Source of the DNA: Lineolata rhizophorae
Taxonomy: Eukaryota; Ascomycota; Dothideomycetes; Lineolatales; Lineolataceae
Assembly (NCBI GenBank): GCA_010093515.1
Contig: MU001672.1
Span: 1,190,377-1,254,376, forward strand
DNA length: 64,000 nucleotides
Direction: 5' to 3'
The notes under the pieces were generated by a model that had not been told where the DNA came from, did not search any database, and saw nothing but the letters and a program-made list of their open reading frames with translations. The translations under genes were made by a program, and so were the position numbers. Position 1 is the stretch's first letter, and each line of letters begins with the position of its first letter. Below are positions 34,232-45,967 of the stretch, in pieces.

Positions 34232-36058
34232 GGTCTCGCGAATGAAACGAGGGGTGACGCGGTCAAGGTCTTGCTTAGTCTGAGAAGAATGGGGCATCCC
34301 ATGATTGCACAGGAACGTTTTCACCGTGTTGGCTCGCAATTGGTTGCGTTGGTTGCGGTGATTTGCCATATTCTATGCCTAACAACATTTGTTGGGAAAG
34401 CAGCATTGCGAGCCGACTTCATGCTGTTCAGGCTCTCAGGCAGCGCGAGTCAGGGGTGGAAGGAAATCGTCGCCCACGTGCTGCTCTGGGGCGCGGAAGA
34501 CCACCCTCCGAGGACTTTTGTTGGCCTGTCCAAGTGTGGTGCCCTGGAGCTCGTCCGCCGGCGTGCAGAGATGCTCGTTCCGCCGCATTCGTGTGCGGAG
34601 AAGTTGCAGCAGTCCGTGAGCGATGTATAGGTATGTATGCGTCGCGGGCACGGTCCTCTCTTCCGGAGGGTCTGCACGGAACTGGCCCGCTGAGAAGTGG
34701 AGCGGGCCTTTGGAGGGTTCAGATCCGCCATCGGATCCGTTGCCGTGGGACCTGGCTGGCGCAAGTCGTTGCATGTGATGTGCGGAGACTGGTCGCGAGC
34801 TGCGCGGATGCGCAAGTGGAGCCGCGGGAGCTCCAAGAGGACTAGGCTTCGGATCGAAGAACGGTTCTGCCCCTAGAAGCGCCCTAAGAACGTGGGGCCG
34901 GCGAGGAGGGACTAGGTACTTGCTACGGGAGACGAGGCGTGCGTACGGCCGTGTGGCGATTCTGCACGTAGCAATTGGATAGAAAGATTTTTGCTTGCGC
35001 AGAGGACCCGACCGTCCGGGTATTTGGGATGGCGCCGGAAGCGGCTGGGCCAAAAGAGAATAATAGCTACTAATTGTTTCGCACTGAGATGCGGGGGCCC
35101 GCCAGAAAAGTCCGCGTTTTGACGGACGCTTGCTGTCATGCTCCACTCCACTCGGGTCCTCACGTCCTCCTAGTCCGGACCAAAGATGATGCAGGTCCGA
35201 AATAGGTTTGTGCGGGCCCGGCCAAGACGGCCAGGACCTGAGGTTCTCGAGCGCGCACCAAGCCCAGGAAGGCACTTCCGTCATCAATGGCGGAAAGAAT
35301 TTTTGCTTTCCTTTCTACGTACATGTCCGAGCACACCCGTGCATAACCAGGCCCGAGAGGCAAAGGCCGCGGACACGACCGCGGCTTTCGTCATGGCACC
35401 TGCGCGTCTCGCCAGCGTAAAATCGAGATAAGGGAGCTGCCTGGCTGGGCGTGCAGGCGGCCGGCAGGGGTTCGCGCAAAACTAGCACGCTCATGGGCCG
35501 GCCGAGCAGCTGCAGTCGCCGCATCGCGGCATTGCAACGGCGGGGTGGGTCGAGCAGCCAATGGGAACGGACCGGCCGGGGTGCTCCGCTCGGGGCATCA
35601 CGCTCAGCGACCGCGGGCCCTAAAATCTCTGACGGGCGACGAGTGCCTGCGTGCTTCATTTGCAGCCATGGCTCTAGCGGCCTCGGGGCAATGCCATGCG
35701 TTACCTATCCGCCCGCTGCTGCCATCCCGGCTCGCATCTTCCCCTTCACGAAATACCAGATCCGTTCCGGCGGCCTCAATGGCGGCGTCCCCACCTCTGC
35801 AGTGACAGACGTCGAGAGCTTGCGCGCGTTGCGGGGAAGCTAACCTAGCTGCGCGCGCCGTACCGTCCGTCTTCGCCGTCCCATCCCATCCCGTCCCCTC
35901 CTATCTGCACCCTGGTTCCTCGGGGGGCTGCCCTCTACTGACCTAGACATTGCTGTCACTGCCTTTCCCTTCTTGTTTTCAGCGCGTTCGTTTTTGATAT
36001 AACCTGTACCCTTCCGTTCCCCGCGCGAGAGCTGCGTAGCAGCCGCCCCGCCGGTCTC
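34232..36058. other. intergenic region and promoter of the SulP-type transporter
   Basis: GC-rich, with scattered open frames on both strands but no recognisable protein. A C-rich tract (CCCATCCCATCCCGTCCCC) lies near 35880-35900, about 160 bases upstream of the transporter start. Confidence 0.5.
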
Positions 36059-39000
36059 ATGTCTGGCAGACTGTCACGGCCATCCGGCCAACCAGGCCTC
36101 GGATCCAGCCCCCAGAGGCAGGAACCTCTCCCTCCGGCGGCGAGCGATACCTTTCTGTCACCTAGCCCATCGACAGAAGAAGACGCGTCGCAGCCGCGGC
36201 CAATCCGTACCCACTCGGCCACAGGTTACTATACGCTCGCCTCGTCGTATGGCAACCGCGCTCCAGGACGCTCGTTTTCCCAGTTCGCCACTCACGGCTC
36301 GCTCGGTAAGTTGGGTGAATGGCGCAATTCGGCACTCGCATGATACGAGATGCTCCCAATTGCTCGTGTTGAGAGGTACAATACTCACTTGCACTGGCGC
36401 TTTCCAGACCAGGTGCGCTACGCTTCTCCCGGCGTCCGCGAGACGACGCAAGAAATCGCCTCAATGGCTCTTGCCGACCCGACCTCTTTCCGTCCGAGCC
36501 CCTCCTCGCGACTAAACCTCGCCTCGGACTCGGATACAACTTCGAGAGCCCCGAGCTCGTCTACCGGACATACGAGACCACCTCGCGATTCGCTAGAGTC
36601 CGGTCGCGAAGAGGCCATTGAAGAAGTCTCGGAGCCGGTGTCGCCCGAGGACGAACATGGGCCAGGTCCTCATGCCCAGAAGACACCGCCGCAGACATCC
36701 ATCTTGTCAGATCTAATCCGGAAGTCGCCGCCCGATGAACGAAAAGGAAGCAGCGGGCAACATCCATCGAGCTCCAGCGGCCACGCGCAGCATCGTCGAC
36801 CTGATGTGGTTGTTGAAGATACAGATCAGACACCACTGCTGTCCAGGCCTAGGTCAGGTGACATGACTCCCAATTCATCTAGCCGTACATCCTACGGCAC
36901 CAACGAGAGCGTGTTGCAGGGCGAGACCTTCTTCAAGCAAGACCGAGGACGTGGCAATAAGGGCTTTGCGAAGCTGAGACACTCTTTCGCCCAGTCGTGG
37001 GAAAGAGGACGTGCCACTATGCGAGTTGTTCGCGACCCGAAATCTTGGAATGCACGGTCAATATTAAAATACTGCGTGATTAAGCCCGCAAAGCCTCTAC
37101 CTGCAGTGTTTGTGGGACTGCTACTTAATATCTTGGATGGTCTTTCGTACGGTAAGATGCCATTCCTTAGTCTAAAATGCAGAGTGTCGGCATTCTCCCC
37201 GATTGAGTGGCTACCTCCGAATTGCCTACTACTCCTCATTGGCTGCTTGACTATAAGACTTCCTAAAATACGCTTGATTTGCTTGCTTCCCAGAGGCACA
37301 ATAAGTGTTGCTGTGTTCTACGGCCTCTGACGGCCTTTAACTCTACCATGTGGGGAATAACGTAACACAAACTACCGCGAGCTGCCCATTGGAAGTGGAG
37401 GTCACTTAGTCCGCAGTGACCCATGACTGGATTCAGATCGCGCTTCGAATCATCTCCGGCCATGCTGCCGATTTGGTAATAGAAAAATGCTAACTGTTTA
37501 GGTCTGATCCTTTTCCCAACGGCATACCCCATTTTCGCGAAGACTGCGCCTGATGGGATATCGATTTTCTTCGTCAGCTGCATTGTTTCCCAATTGATCT
37601 ACTCTCTTGGTGGTTCAATCTTCAAGGGCGCGGTCGGCTCCGAAATGGTAAGTCGACAAGCGCGAGATCCGTGGAAGATTTAGCTAAAGGGCCATTTTAG
37701 ATTGAAGTAGTTCCATTTTTTCATAAAATGGCTATTCTGATTATGAACCAGATGGGCGAGGATCATCCCGCAGCCATTTTGTCGACTGTAATAACGTCCT
37801 ACGCCATTAGTTCCATAATCACGGGTGCCATTTTCTTCGTCCTAGGAATCTTGAAGCTTGGCAATCTGGTTAATTTCTTTCCGCGGAGCATCACTGCCGG
37901 CTGCATTGGTGGCGTTGGTTTATTCCTCATTCTTACAGGCATCGAGGTCTCCGCACAACTCGAGGGCGATTTCGAATTCTCAAAAGAGACGTTTCAGGAA
38001 CTATTCCAGGGGGAGACGATCGCCCAATGGATCATTCCGATTGCTCTGGCCGTTCTCTTGATAGTCATCCGGGCTAGATGGCACTCGACGTTCGTGCTCC
38101 CAGCATACATAATCGCTGTCATCGCTATCTTTTACATCATATTCATGGGGATCGTCCACCGAGACATGACCGCACTGCGCGAGACCACTTGGGTGTTCCA
38201 AAAGCCGGAAACCGGGGTTCCTTTTTACAACTTCTATTCCTATTACCGTACGTTGAAAATTGCGCGGCAGCATCAATGCTACATGCTAACTAGAAGCAGG
38301 ATTTGATCTTGTGGGTTGGGGAGCCATTGCGAAGACGTTGCCGACCATGTTTGCCTTGTCCTTCTTTGGCATCATCCATGTCCCCATCAATGTCCCTGCA
38401 CTGGGAATGTTCACGCGGGAAGATGACGTCGATCTCAATCGGGAGTTTATTGCCCATGGCGTTTCCAACGCTCTTTCGGGCGCGGTTGGAAGTATCCAGG
38501 TATGTTTGACAGTTCGGTTAGCATGTTCAGTTGCCTTTGATTAACGCAGCGGCGCAGAATTATTTGGTCTACGCCAACAGCGTCCTTTTCATTGAAAATG
38601 GAGGCAACAGCCGACTTGCTGGGATTGAGCTTGCTATTGCTACTACGGCGATTTGGATGGTTGGGCCTGGCCCAATTGGGTACATCCCAGTCATGGTAGT
38701 CGGCATTCTGATTTACATGCTCGGAATCGAACTTATGAGCGAGGCTTTGTGGGATACGTTTGGGAAGGTGCACAAATTGGAATACCTTATGGTTAGTCTC
38801 ACGAAAAACGCAGCTAGACGATGGATGTGCTAACAGAGTCTAGATCGTCATCGTTGTTTTCGTTATGGGCATTTATGACTTCGTCGTGGGTATCGCTGTC
38901 GGTATCATCCTTGCCTGTGCTATCTACGTCGTGCAAACAGCCCAGAAGTCGGCCATCCGGGGAAGCTATTCTGGAGAGATTGCCGAGTCGACGGTTCGAC

Positions 39001-40149
39001 GACATCCCGTGCACAGGCAGTTTCTTCACCAGGCTGGACGACAAATATACCTTACGAAGCTCGCAGGGTATCTGTTCTTCGGCAGCGTTGTTGCAGTTGA
39101 GAACAGGATCCGTCAGTTGATCGACGAGAAGTCGTTCTCCAGCCGGCCGATCCGGTATCTCATTTTTGACTTCTCCCATGTCACGGGCATCGACTACTCC
39201 GCGGCTGAAAGCTTCAATACCATGAATCGTATCCTCAGACGCAAGGATGTGGAAATGGTTCTCTCTAGCGTCGCGACCAGCGATGACATCGGAAGAAGCT
39301 TCACAATGGTTGGGTTGCTGGATGAAGAGACTGGCGGGAATGAGGCTCCTCCTCCAAAGGTGTTTGAGGATCTTAACGGCGCGCTTGAGCACTGCGAGAA
39401 TGAACTCTTGATGGCTGCCAAGATGAGGGCCGATATGGCGGCACACAAGGAGCAACAGAGTCAACCTCACAACATTCGTATGACAACACAATGCTCCATC
39501 GATTTTCGATTGGTTAATTTCTAACTTGTTCATTGTAGCCACGTCCAACCAGAACGGGCAACCCTTCAACTTCGACGGCTCCTTTAATTCACCTCGCCGT
39601 CAGCTCATCCACCAAGCTGCAACGCACACCTTCAACCAGCCCGGCACCACATTCAACGAGCACAATATCATCACGCCCACGGGCTGGCGCTCGCTCCCGC
39701 AGCCACTCCTCCTGATCCTACAGACCTTCCGCGGCCTGTCCGACAAGGACCTCGACTTCTGGTCGCGCGTGGTGCCCTTCTTCGAGAAGCGCACGCTCAA
39801 GGCGGGCGACGTGCTGTACCGGCGGGGCGACGTGCCGGACGGCTTCTACCTGCTCGAGAGCGGGCTAATCCATGTCGAGTACGAGCTGGAGCAGGGCCAC
39901 TACTACGAGACCATTGTGCCAGGCACCACATTCGGCGAGTTGCCCTTCTTCGGCGACACGGACCGCACCGGCACCGTCGCGTGTGAGCGCGACTGCGTCG
40001 TGTGGTGCCTGACGCGCGAGCGGTGGGGGGGCCTGCAGCGCGACGAGCGCACCGCGGACGTCGCGCTCGAGCTACTCAAGATTGGCTTCAAGCTCACGAG
40101 CGAACGCATGAACGCTATCACTTCGTATGTCTTGCTTGCCCTTGCGTAG
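36059..40149 (+). CDS. SulP-family transporter with STAS and cyclic-nucleotide-binding-like domains (yeast Vsb1/YGR125W type)
   Basis: Eight exons: 36059-36305, 36408-37151, 37502-37647, 37701-38247, 38300-38499, 38558-38791, 38844-39477 and 39539-40149; 1038 residues. A disordered Ser/Pro-rich N-terminus of about 225 residues precedes the membrane core, which starts [20 protein letters not shown] and continues with the SulP repeats ([40 protein letters not shown]). A STAS domain follows ([20 protein letters not shown], about 720-760). A cNMP-type beta-barrel closes the protein ([20 protein letters not shown], then [18 protein letters not shown], about 915-985). The same order occurs in yeast Vsb1, reported to be needed for vacuolar storage of basic amino acids, so a vacuolar membrane site is likely. 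An alternative ending splices 40124 to 40180 and stops at 40231. Confidence 0.9.
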
Positions 40150-40965
40150 TCCTTATCTCTATGTTTCACTTCTTCGCAGGGCGAAGGACATCAGGCTGAC
40201 TTTGATCCCTTATCTAGGTATGTGCTTGTGACGGCGACCTAATTGGGAAGGCTGGCCGTTGGACGACGTTCACTTCTTGTACAGTCTTACTCCTGCGACA
40301 TTTGTTTCTGCATTTGAAAGTTGGGCGGCTACTTGTGGCTCCTTGTTGACTTGGCTCACGTGGCTCAAAAGCGAATCACTGTAGATATGGACGGAATTAA
40401 GGGAGGGACAAAAAAACTGGCATCAGGGTGGACAACTTCTTTTTGGAACAGCAAAAGTTAGTCTGGTTCAGTTGCATTGTAGGCGTTTAGATTGTTTTGA
40501 AACCAGTCTTCCAATAGTTCTATACTTTGTCTTTCGAGTCCGTGTGGCGATGTTCGACGATCTAGGCGCGGTACCTAGGTCATCTACCGCCGAGTTTTGA
40601 GGCACGAGACATGCTCTCCGGGTCTCTCTTTGTCTCGGGCCGGCCGCCAGGTCGACGACGCCCACAGGTCCTGTGATGCGCTGCGTCATCTGGGTGACGC
40701 CACATCCGCGAACCTCTGCTGCTCTTTTGCCCTCTCTCTCTTTTCCTAGCAGGGCTCCCTGCGCATCCGGTGTCTGCTGTCCGCTCAGAATTTTCTCCTC
40801 CGGGGCCTGGTCCGGAACCCGAGGCACGAAAGGCCTTCGCGTTCCTGTCCGAGCGAGCGTGGCTCGGTACGCGCTCGCGTGCCTGTCCTTTGGCTCCTTC
40901 CTTTCTTCTTTCAAGCCGGCCACCCCCTCCTCCTCCCCCTCCCCTTCGCGTCGTGTCGCTACCAC

Positions 40966-41215
40966 NNNNNNNNNNNNNNNNNNNNNNNNNNNNNNNNNNN
41001 NNNNNNNNNNNNNNNNNNNNNNNNNNNNNNNNNNNNNNNNNNNNNNNNNNNNNNNNNNNNNNNNNNNNNNNNNNNNNNNNNNNNNNNNNNNNNNNNNNNN
41101 NNNNNNNNNNNNNNNNNNNNNNNNNNNNNNNNNNNNNNNNNNNNNNNNNNNNNNNNNNNNNNNNNNNNNNNNNNNNNNNNNNNNNNNNNNNNNNNNNNNN
41201 NNNNNNNNNNNNNNN
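40966..41215. other. assembly gap, 250 N
   Basis: A run of exactly 250 undetermined bases between a CT-rich left flank and a CGCGGCGCAG-rich right flank. Simple-sequence flanks probably stopped the assembly. Confidence 0.99.
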
Positions 41216-41296
41216 CGGTTATGTAGGGTTGGGGAAATCGTGGGGTCGATTTCCCCATCACGCGAGGTCTTGTCACGGCATCGCGGCGCGGCGCAG

Positions 41297-41320
41297 CTCG
41301 GCGCAGCGCAGCGCAGCGCG
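41297..41320 (+). repeat. GCGCA short tandem repeat beside the gap
   Basis: Five-base units of the type CGCAG recur in a row (GGCGCAGCGCAGCGCAGCGC), just right of the assembly gap, in non-coding DNA. Confidence 0.7.
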
Positions 41321-44300
41321 TCATCGTGGAGCTTTTCTTGGGTATGTGGTATGTGCCTATGGAGGATCTAGAAACGGTCCATTTGCAGATCGGGCCGGGG
41401 TTCGCGATGGGTCGTTCGAGCGAGTGACGGGGACGAGCGCGCGTCGTTTCCTCGGCTCGGAGGGGCAGCAATGTGCGGGTTTAATGGGGCACCCTGGACC
41501 TACTACATACGTATTTTATTTCCGTCCAATTGTGACCGTTGGAACGCCCGGGTGCCCGCGTAGGTAGGTACCTAGACATTATGGAGGCTCCAAAGGTACT
41601 CGCAGGATTTCACTTTCGCAGCATTACGTTCGCGAAGTGGTAAAACCTCTCCCGGAACGGCTCTTCCGCAGACGTGGCCGGTGCTCTCTGCTTTCAGGGG
41701 GAGTTCCCTCTCGGGCCTTACCTACCTATAAGACCAAACCAGACCAGATCAGTTTGACCTGAGCCGTGTCGCCCCGAGTGTGGGGCACTCGACCGACAAA
41801 GGACATGAGACGAGCGCTCGCGAGCACCAACCACCAAACGGCCGCCCAACAGGAGCGCCCGTGTCGGATATGTCCCAGGGCGACCGGGCGGCCGGGCAGG
41901 CATTGGTTATAGCTCTCCTCCGCCTCGCGCCGCCCTGCAGCTCGCAACCGCGACTGCAAGCGGTGCTGCGAACTCACGGTCCGTGGCCGCCCGGGCGTGC
42001 AGGAACACCGGAAGTCAGCGGCGCCCGGCAAAGGCAGGAAATGGCGAACGGATTGCGAAAAGGCCCAATAGCGAGGGCTTTTGAGCACGATCCTGCGGGT
42101 TACTAAGGAAGCCGGGTGCACGTTGACGGGACGGAGAAAGCCGTCAGACGGCGCTACGTTGGAGCGCGCGCTGTCGAGATTCCTGCAAAGGATGAGGAGG
42201 AGCAAGGGCAGCGTGGAGGGGCTTGCGTACGCAACCGAACGCTCATTCATGCGCGCACGTGCCGGGGCGAAAGACGCCTAAAGCCTCTACTACGTAAAAA
42301 GGTACGGTCGGCTTCATCAAATAGGCTAGAACGCCAGGGAGAGTTTGAACGTATCGTAGCTGGGTCGAGTTTTGAGGACCAGAGCGTTTGACAACCTAGA
42401 GAACAACTCCCGGAGACGAACACGAGCCTGCGTCACAGCAGAGCCCTTCTCGCAAGTTGCTCAGACCGACCAGAGGCACCACTCGAGGACCTACTACGTA
42501 CGCGGAAGGGGATGGGCCCACCACTCGCGATACGGATGCTTGAACGTTACAGATGCGCGGCGCGACCTGTGAAAATCACGACGATCCCAACTGCAAAGTT
42601 CCAACGGCTCAACGGTTTGACCGGAAGAAGAGGGAAGAAGGTGCTCCGATGATCTGAGATCAATATATGTCACGTGATGGGCGCCGAGAGATACGCCCTC
42701 ACCGAACTTTTGAGGCGCGCAAGGGTAAAGACCGGGCTTCATCAAACCCTTGTGAAGCTCCACAGAAGCGAAGGCAGATTATAGGAGAGTGAAGTTGCAC
42801 GGTCAACGGGATGCTGACATAGTCGCCACAGCCGACTACCTATGTACGAACGCCTTCGAAAATTCAGTTCTCCGAGAATCCACTTGTTGTACTCGGCATC
42901 AGGTGTGAGGCTGTAGATCGCGAATCTCCTTTCGCAACTCCCAGTCCCAATCAGGAAGCATTAACAAGGGACCCCGAAACTTGAAATTTCCCTAACGGCA
43001 TTTTAGCACACTAAAAGGATTGTCAAATAGCGACGGGAAGTAGTAGGGCGCGGGCTAGTTAGAGTAGCGTTACGCGCGGTCTCGAGGGAGCGAATGGGCG
43101 ACCTTCTCTCTCGCGAAAAAAAGGACCAATCCGCAAGAGAGGGCCTACAGCGTGCGCGGTCTAGGTTCCCGGTCCTCCTCTGGGTCTCTCGTCTGGAGAC
43201 CGCGGCAGAGCGCACGGAGGCTCATCTCGCGGCTGGAAGTGGGAATTGGACGCACTTGTTTCAGGCTTCGCCAAGAGAGTCCGGCCGGTCCGGTCTGACA
43301 CGGGCGATACCGTAGCCAACGGGGAGGGGAGTCAAGTCAGGCCGGCAAGAGGAAGCGTTGGACGAGCTCTGACCGGTGTACGACGGGGAGTACGACGGGG
43401 CGCCCTCTTTTGGAAGTGCCGTTCTTCATCAAACTTGAGCTTCTCGAGAAGGGCCGGTCGCAGGCGCTGGTCCGTGGCAGTTTGAACGACGAAGAGTGCC
43501 TAGGTACATACCCAACGAAAAGGAGCGCAGGTGGAGCACCTCTCTCGCCATTAGAACTGCGGAGGCTGGCAAGGGACCGACGAAGAAGCTTCAGCGCGCG
43601 GTGCGAATCGCTTCATCTTCTTCGCGCCGCGACAGGCGGGACCGGGGATTGCGAGGGAGCGCCGGCCATCTGCCTTGCCCCTGCACACCTAGCTGGTGGA
43701 TGCGTGTGGCGTCCACTATTGGAGCTCTGGGGCCCGAGGGGGGGCGCCCACACGGGCCCCATCGTGCCTCCGGCGGCAAAACGGGGACGCGGGCGACGCG
43801 CGCAACCTCAACGCCATGTGGGCCCGCGACCCCGACAAGCCGCCATTGCCAGGACCCTGCCGCCGGGCGTTCTCTTGTGAAGGAGAAAGCGGACGAAGGA
43901 AAAAAGAATTCTTCTTGCCCTGAGCGGTTCATCTCGCGTTGCTCAGGGCAGCGAAGGGCCAAGCAGCCCCCGGCTGCTCCCGCCATCGCCGAAGCTTGCC
44001 GCTGACGGCCGCTCTTCTGCTCCCCTCACCGCTTCCAAGTTCCAGTTCGCCTCCCCGTCCTGGGGCCTTGCTTCGCCGTGGTGCTAGAGCCTGTTCGGAT
44101 GCTTGTACGGCGTACTGTACGAGAGTTGGGGAGCTTCGTCGCCGCGTAGTCGGCTGCGGCAGCCCTAAGTGGCCCGCGCACTACGCACGGCAGCACGCAC
44201 TTGCGCACCCCTTCCCGCCGGGCCCCTCCCTCCCCCTCGCGCCCCAGACCCCGTCGGCCGCGGCCGCGGCGGCTTGGCGCCGGTCCTAATTAACGGGCCA

Positions 44301-45967
44301 CGGCCACGCCTGTGCTCTGCAGCCGTGGTGCAGCGGCCAGCGCCAGCGCCGGTTGCTTGACACACAGCTTGCTGCTGAGTCCCCTCTCCCTCGCTCCCCG
44401 TCGGCCAGAAAAGTAAAATGTGCGGCCGCTGCAGCAGCCAGCAACGGCACCCGACGGCGTCCCCGCCGCCGTGCAGATGGCGGAGGTCCGCGCCCTGCCA
44501 AGGCAGAGCGTCTCGTGTGCGCACGCCCTCAGCCTACATACCTGCTGCAGGCTGATGCTATGGAATCAGAGAGTGGGAGGGGGTGGCTAGCGGGGTGTAC
44601 ATACGTATGTAGTAGGTATGTGAGAGGCACCGCGCCCTTCCTGCCCAGGAGGCCGGCCAGTCAGCGGAGCTTTCGGGGGGTGTGCCCGTGGTGTTTTGTC
44701 CCCAGTCGGTGATGCAGCGCCTGCAAGGCGGGCAGGAAAAAAAAAGGTCCAGGCGTGCGACCATGCCACCCGGGGCTCGGGGGAGGAGGTCTCGCAGCAG
44801 GGCTGGGCGCAGCTCGGCCAAGCAGCGGCGCTGGATTGGCGGCGGGGCCAGCTCTAGAGCCTGGCAGAGCGCGGCCACGGGCAAGCATGTGACGGGCTGC
44901 GCTGCCAGTGGGCCGGCCGGCCGGTGGAGCAGTCCGGGTGCAGTGGTGGAGGTCGCAGGCAGCGGTGGTGATGGTGGGCGGCGCGTCTCCGCTGCGGATG
45001 CGCAGGCCGTTGGCGCTGCTGCTCCTGCTGCAGGCCGCGGCGGCCGTGGCAACCTACCTCGCTGCACCCCGGGGGATGCGGGCGCCGCTACGCTGGGCAG
45101 CGCTCATCAATTGTCCAACCCGCCGCACCTCATGAGATGCCGATATCGCGATTCGCCGTCGCTGCCGGGGGCGGTCATGCGACCTCGAGATATGCCCACC
45201 CCGTAAGGTTTCGCCATCAGCAGCTCTTAGGCGCACAGCCTGCGGCGTCCCGCCTATCGCGCGGAGCCCCCCCACGATACGCTTCGCAGCCTTGCGGCCA
45301 TGTATACTCTACAGGACTGCGTGTGTAGTGTAGCAAGTGTAGCAAACGGCGATGGGTGAACGGGGCCAAAAAAGGGTCGAAAGCGAACGGGCCCGGATGC
45401 GGCGACGGGCGCGTGCACTGGCACCCGCCGCTCGGTGCATAAAAATTTATGATACGTCCGTGTGAATCACGTTTATTGCCAGCCGCGGATCGAGAAGGGT
45501 ATCGGTAGACTCGTCGTCCCTCCAGCGAAAGCGTAATTTCCTGGCTTAGCGCCAACCCGAAATCTCATACAAACCGCCCGGCTGGCCCACCCCCCCCTGG
45601 TGCTCGCTCCCTCTTCTTCTTCCCTTTTCTTCCCCAACAAAGCTCTTCTGCTTCTTCCCCCACTCCATTCCTCTTCAAATCCACAACGCCCGCCGCGAGC
45701 GCAGATTTTCAGACAAGCCACACGCCTGCTCCGTCAAGAGGCTTTCTTCGTAACGACCCTACGTTACCTACTACCTCTTTTAATTACTCTCTCCGAGCTC
45801 GTTGCTCTCCCTTTCGCCGCGTACCACCACTGCGCGCCTCATCGCCACACCTGTTTTTCTTTGTCGCTGATACCCCCTTGCGACCATCTTTGCCACGCCT
45901 TTCTTGATACCCTACCGTTCGTCTTTGATTCATTTGTATACCCTCCCCTAAACAACACCTCGCACCC

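Larger units (their letters stand above)
40150..45967. other. large gene-poor GC-rich region containing the assembly gap
   Basis: About 5.8 kb with no supported gene. Sequence around the gap is C/T-rich on the left and CGCAG-rich on the right. TAGGTAGGTACCTAG at about 41562-41576 and ACCTACCTATAAG near 41718 repeat a motif seen elsewhere in the window. From about 43500 to 45300 the GC content is very high and several frames are open by chance. From 45590 to 45960 a CT-rich leader runs into the Meu6-like gene. Whether the gap hides coding sequence cannot be told. Confidence 0.45.

Noticed and set aside
41297-41320. GCGCA units beside the gap as a possible CRISPR-like or satellite array
   Set aside because: Only a few five-base units, with no spacer structure; a simple repeat.
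43410-45206. Plus-strand open frames of 119-174 codons
   Set aside because: High-GC chance frames with Arg/Pro/Ala bias and no conserved features.
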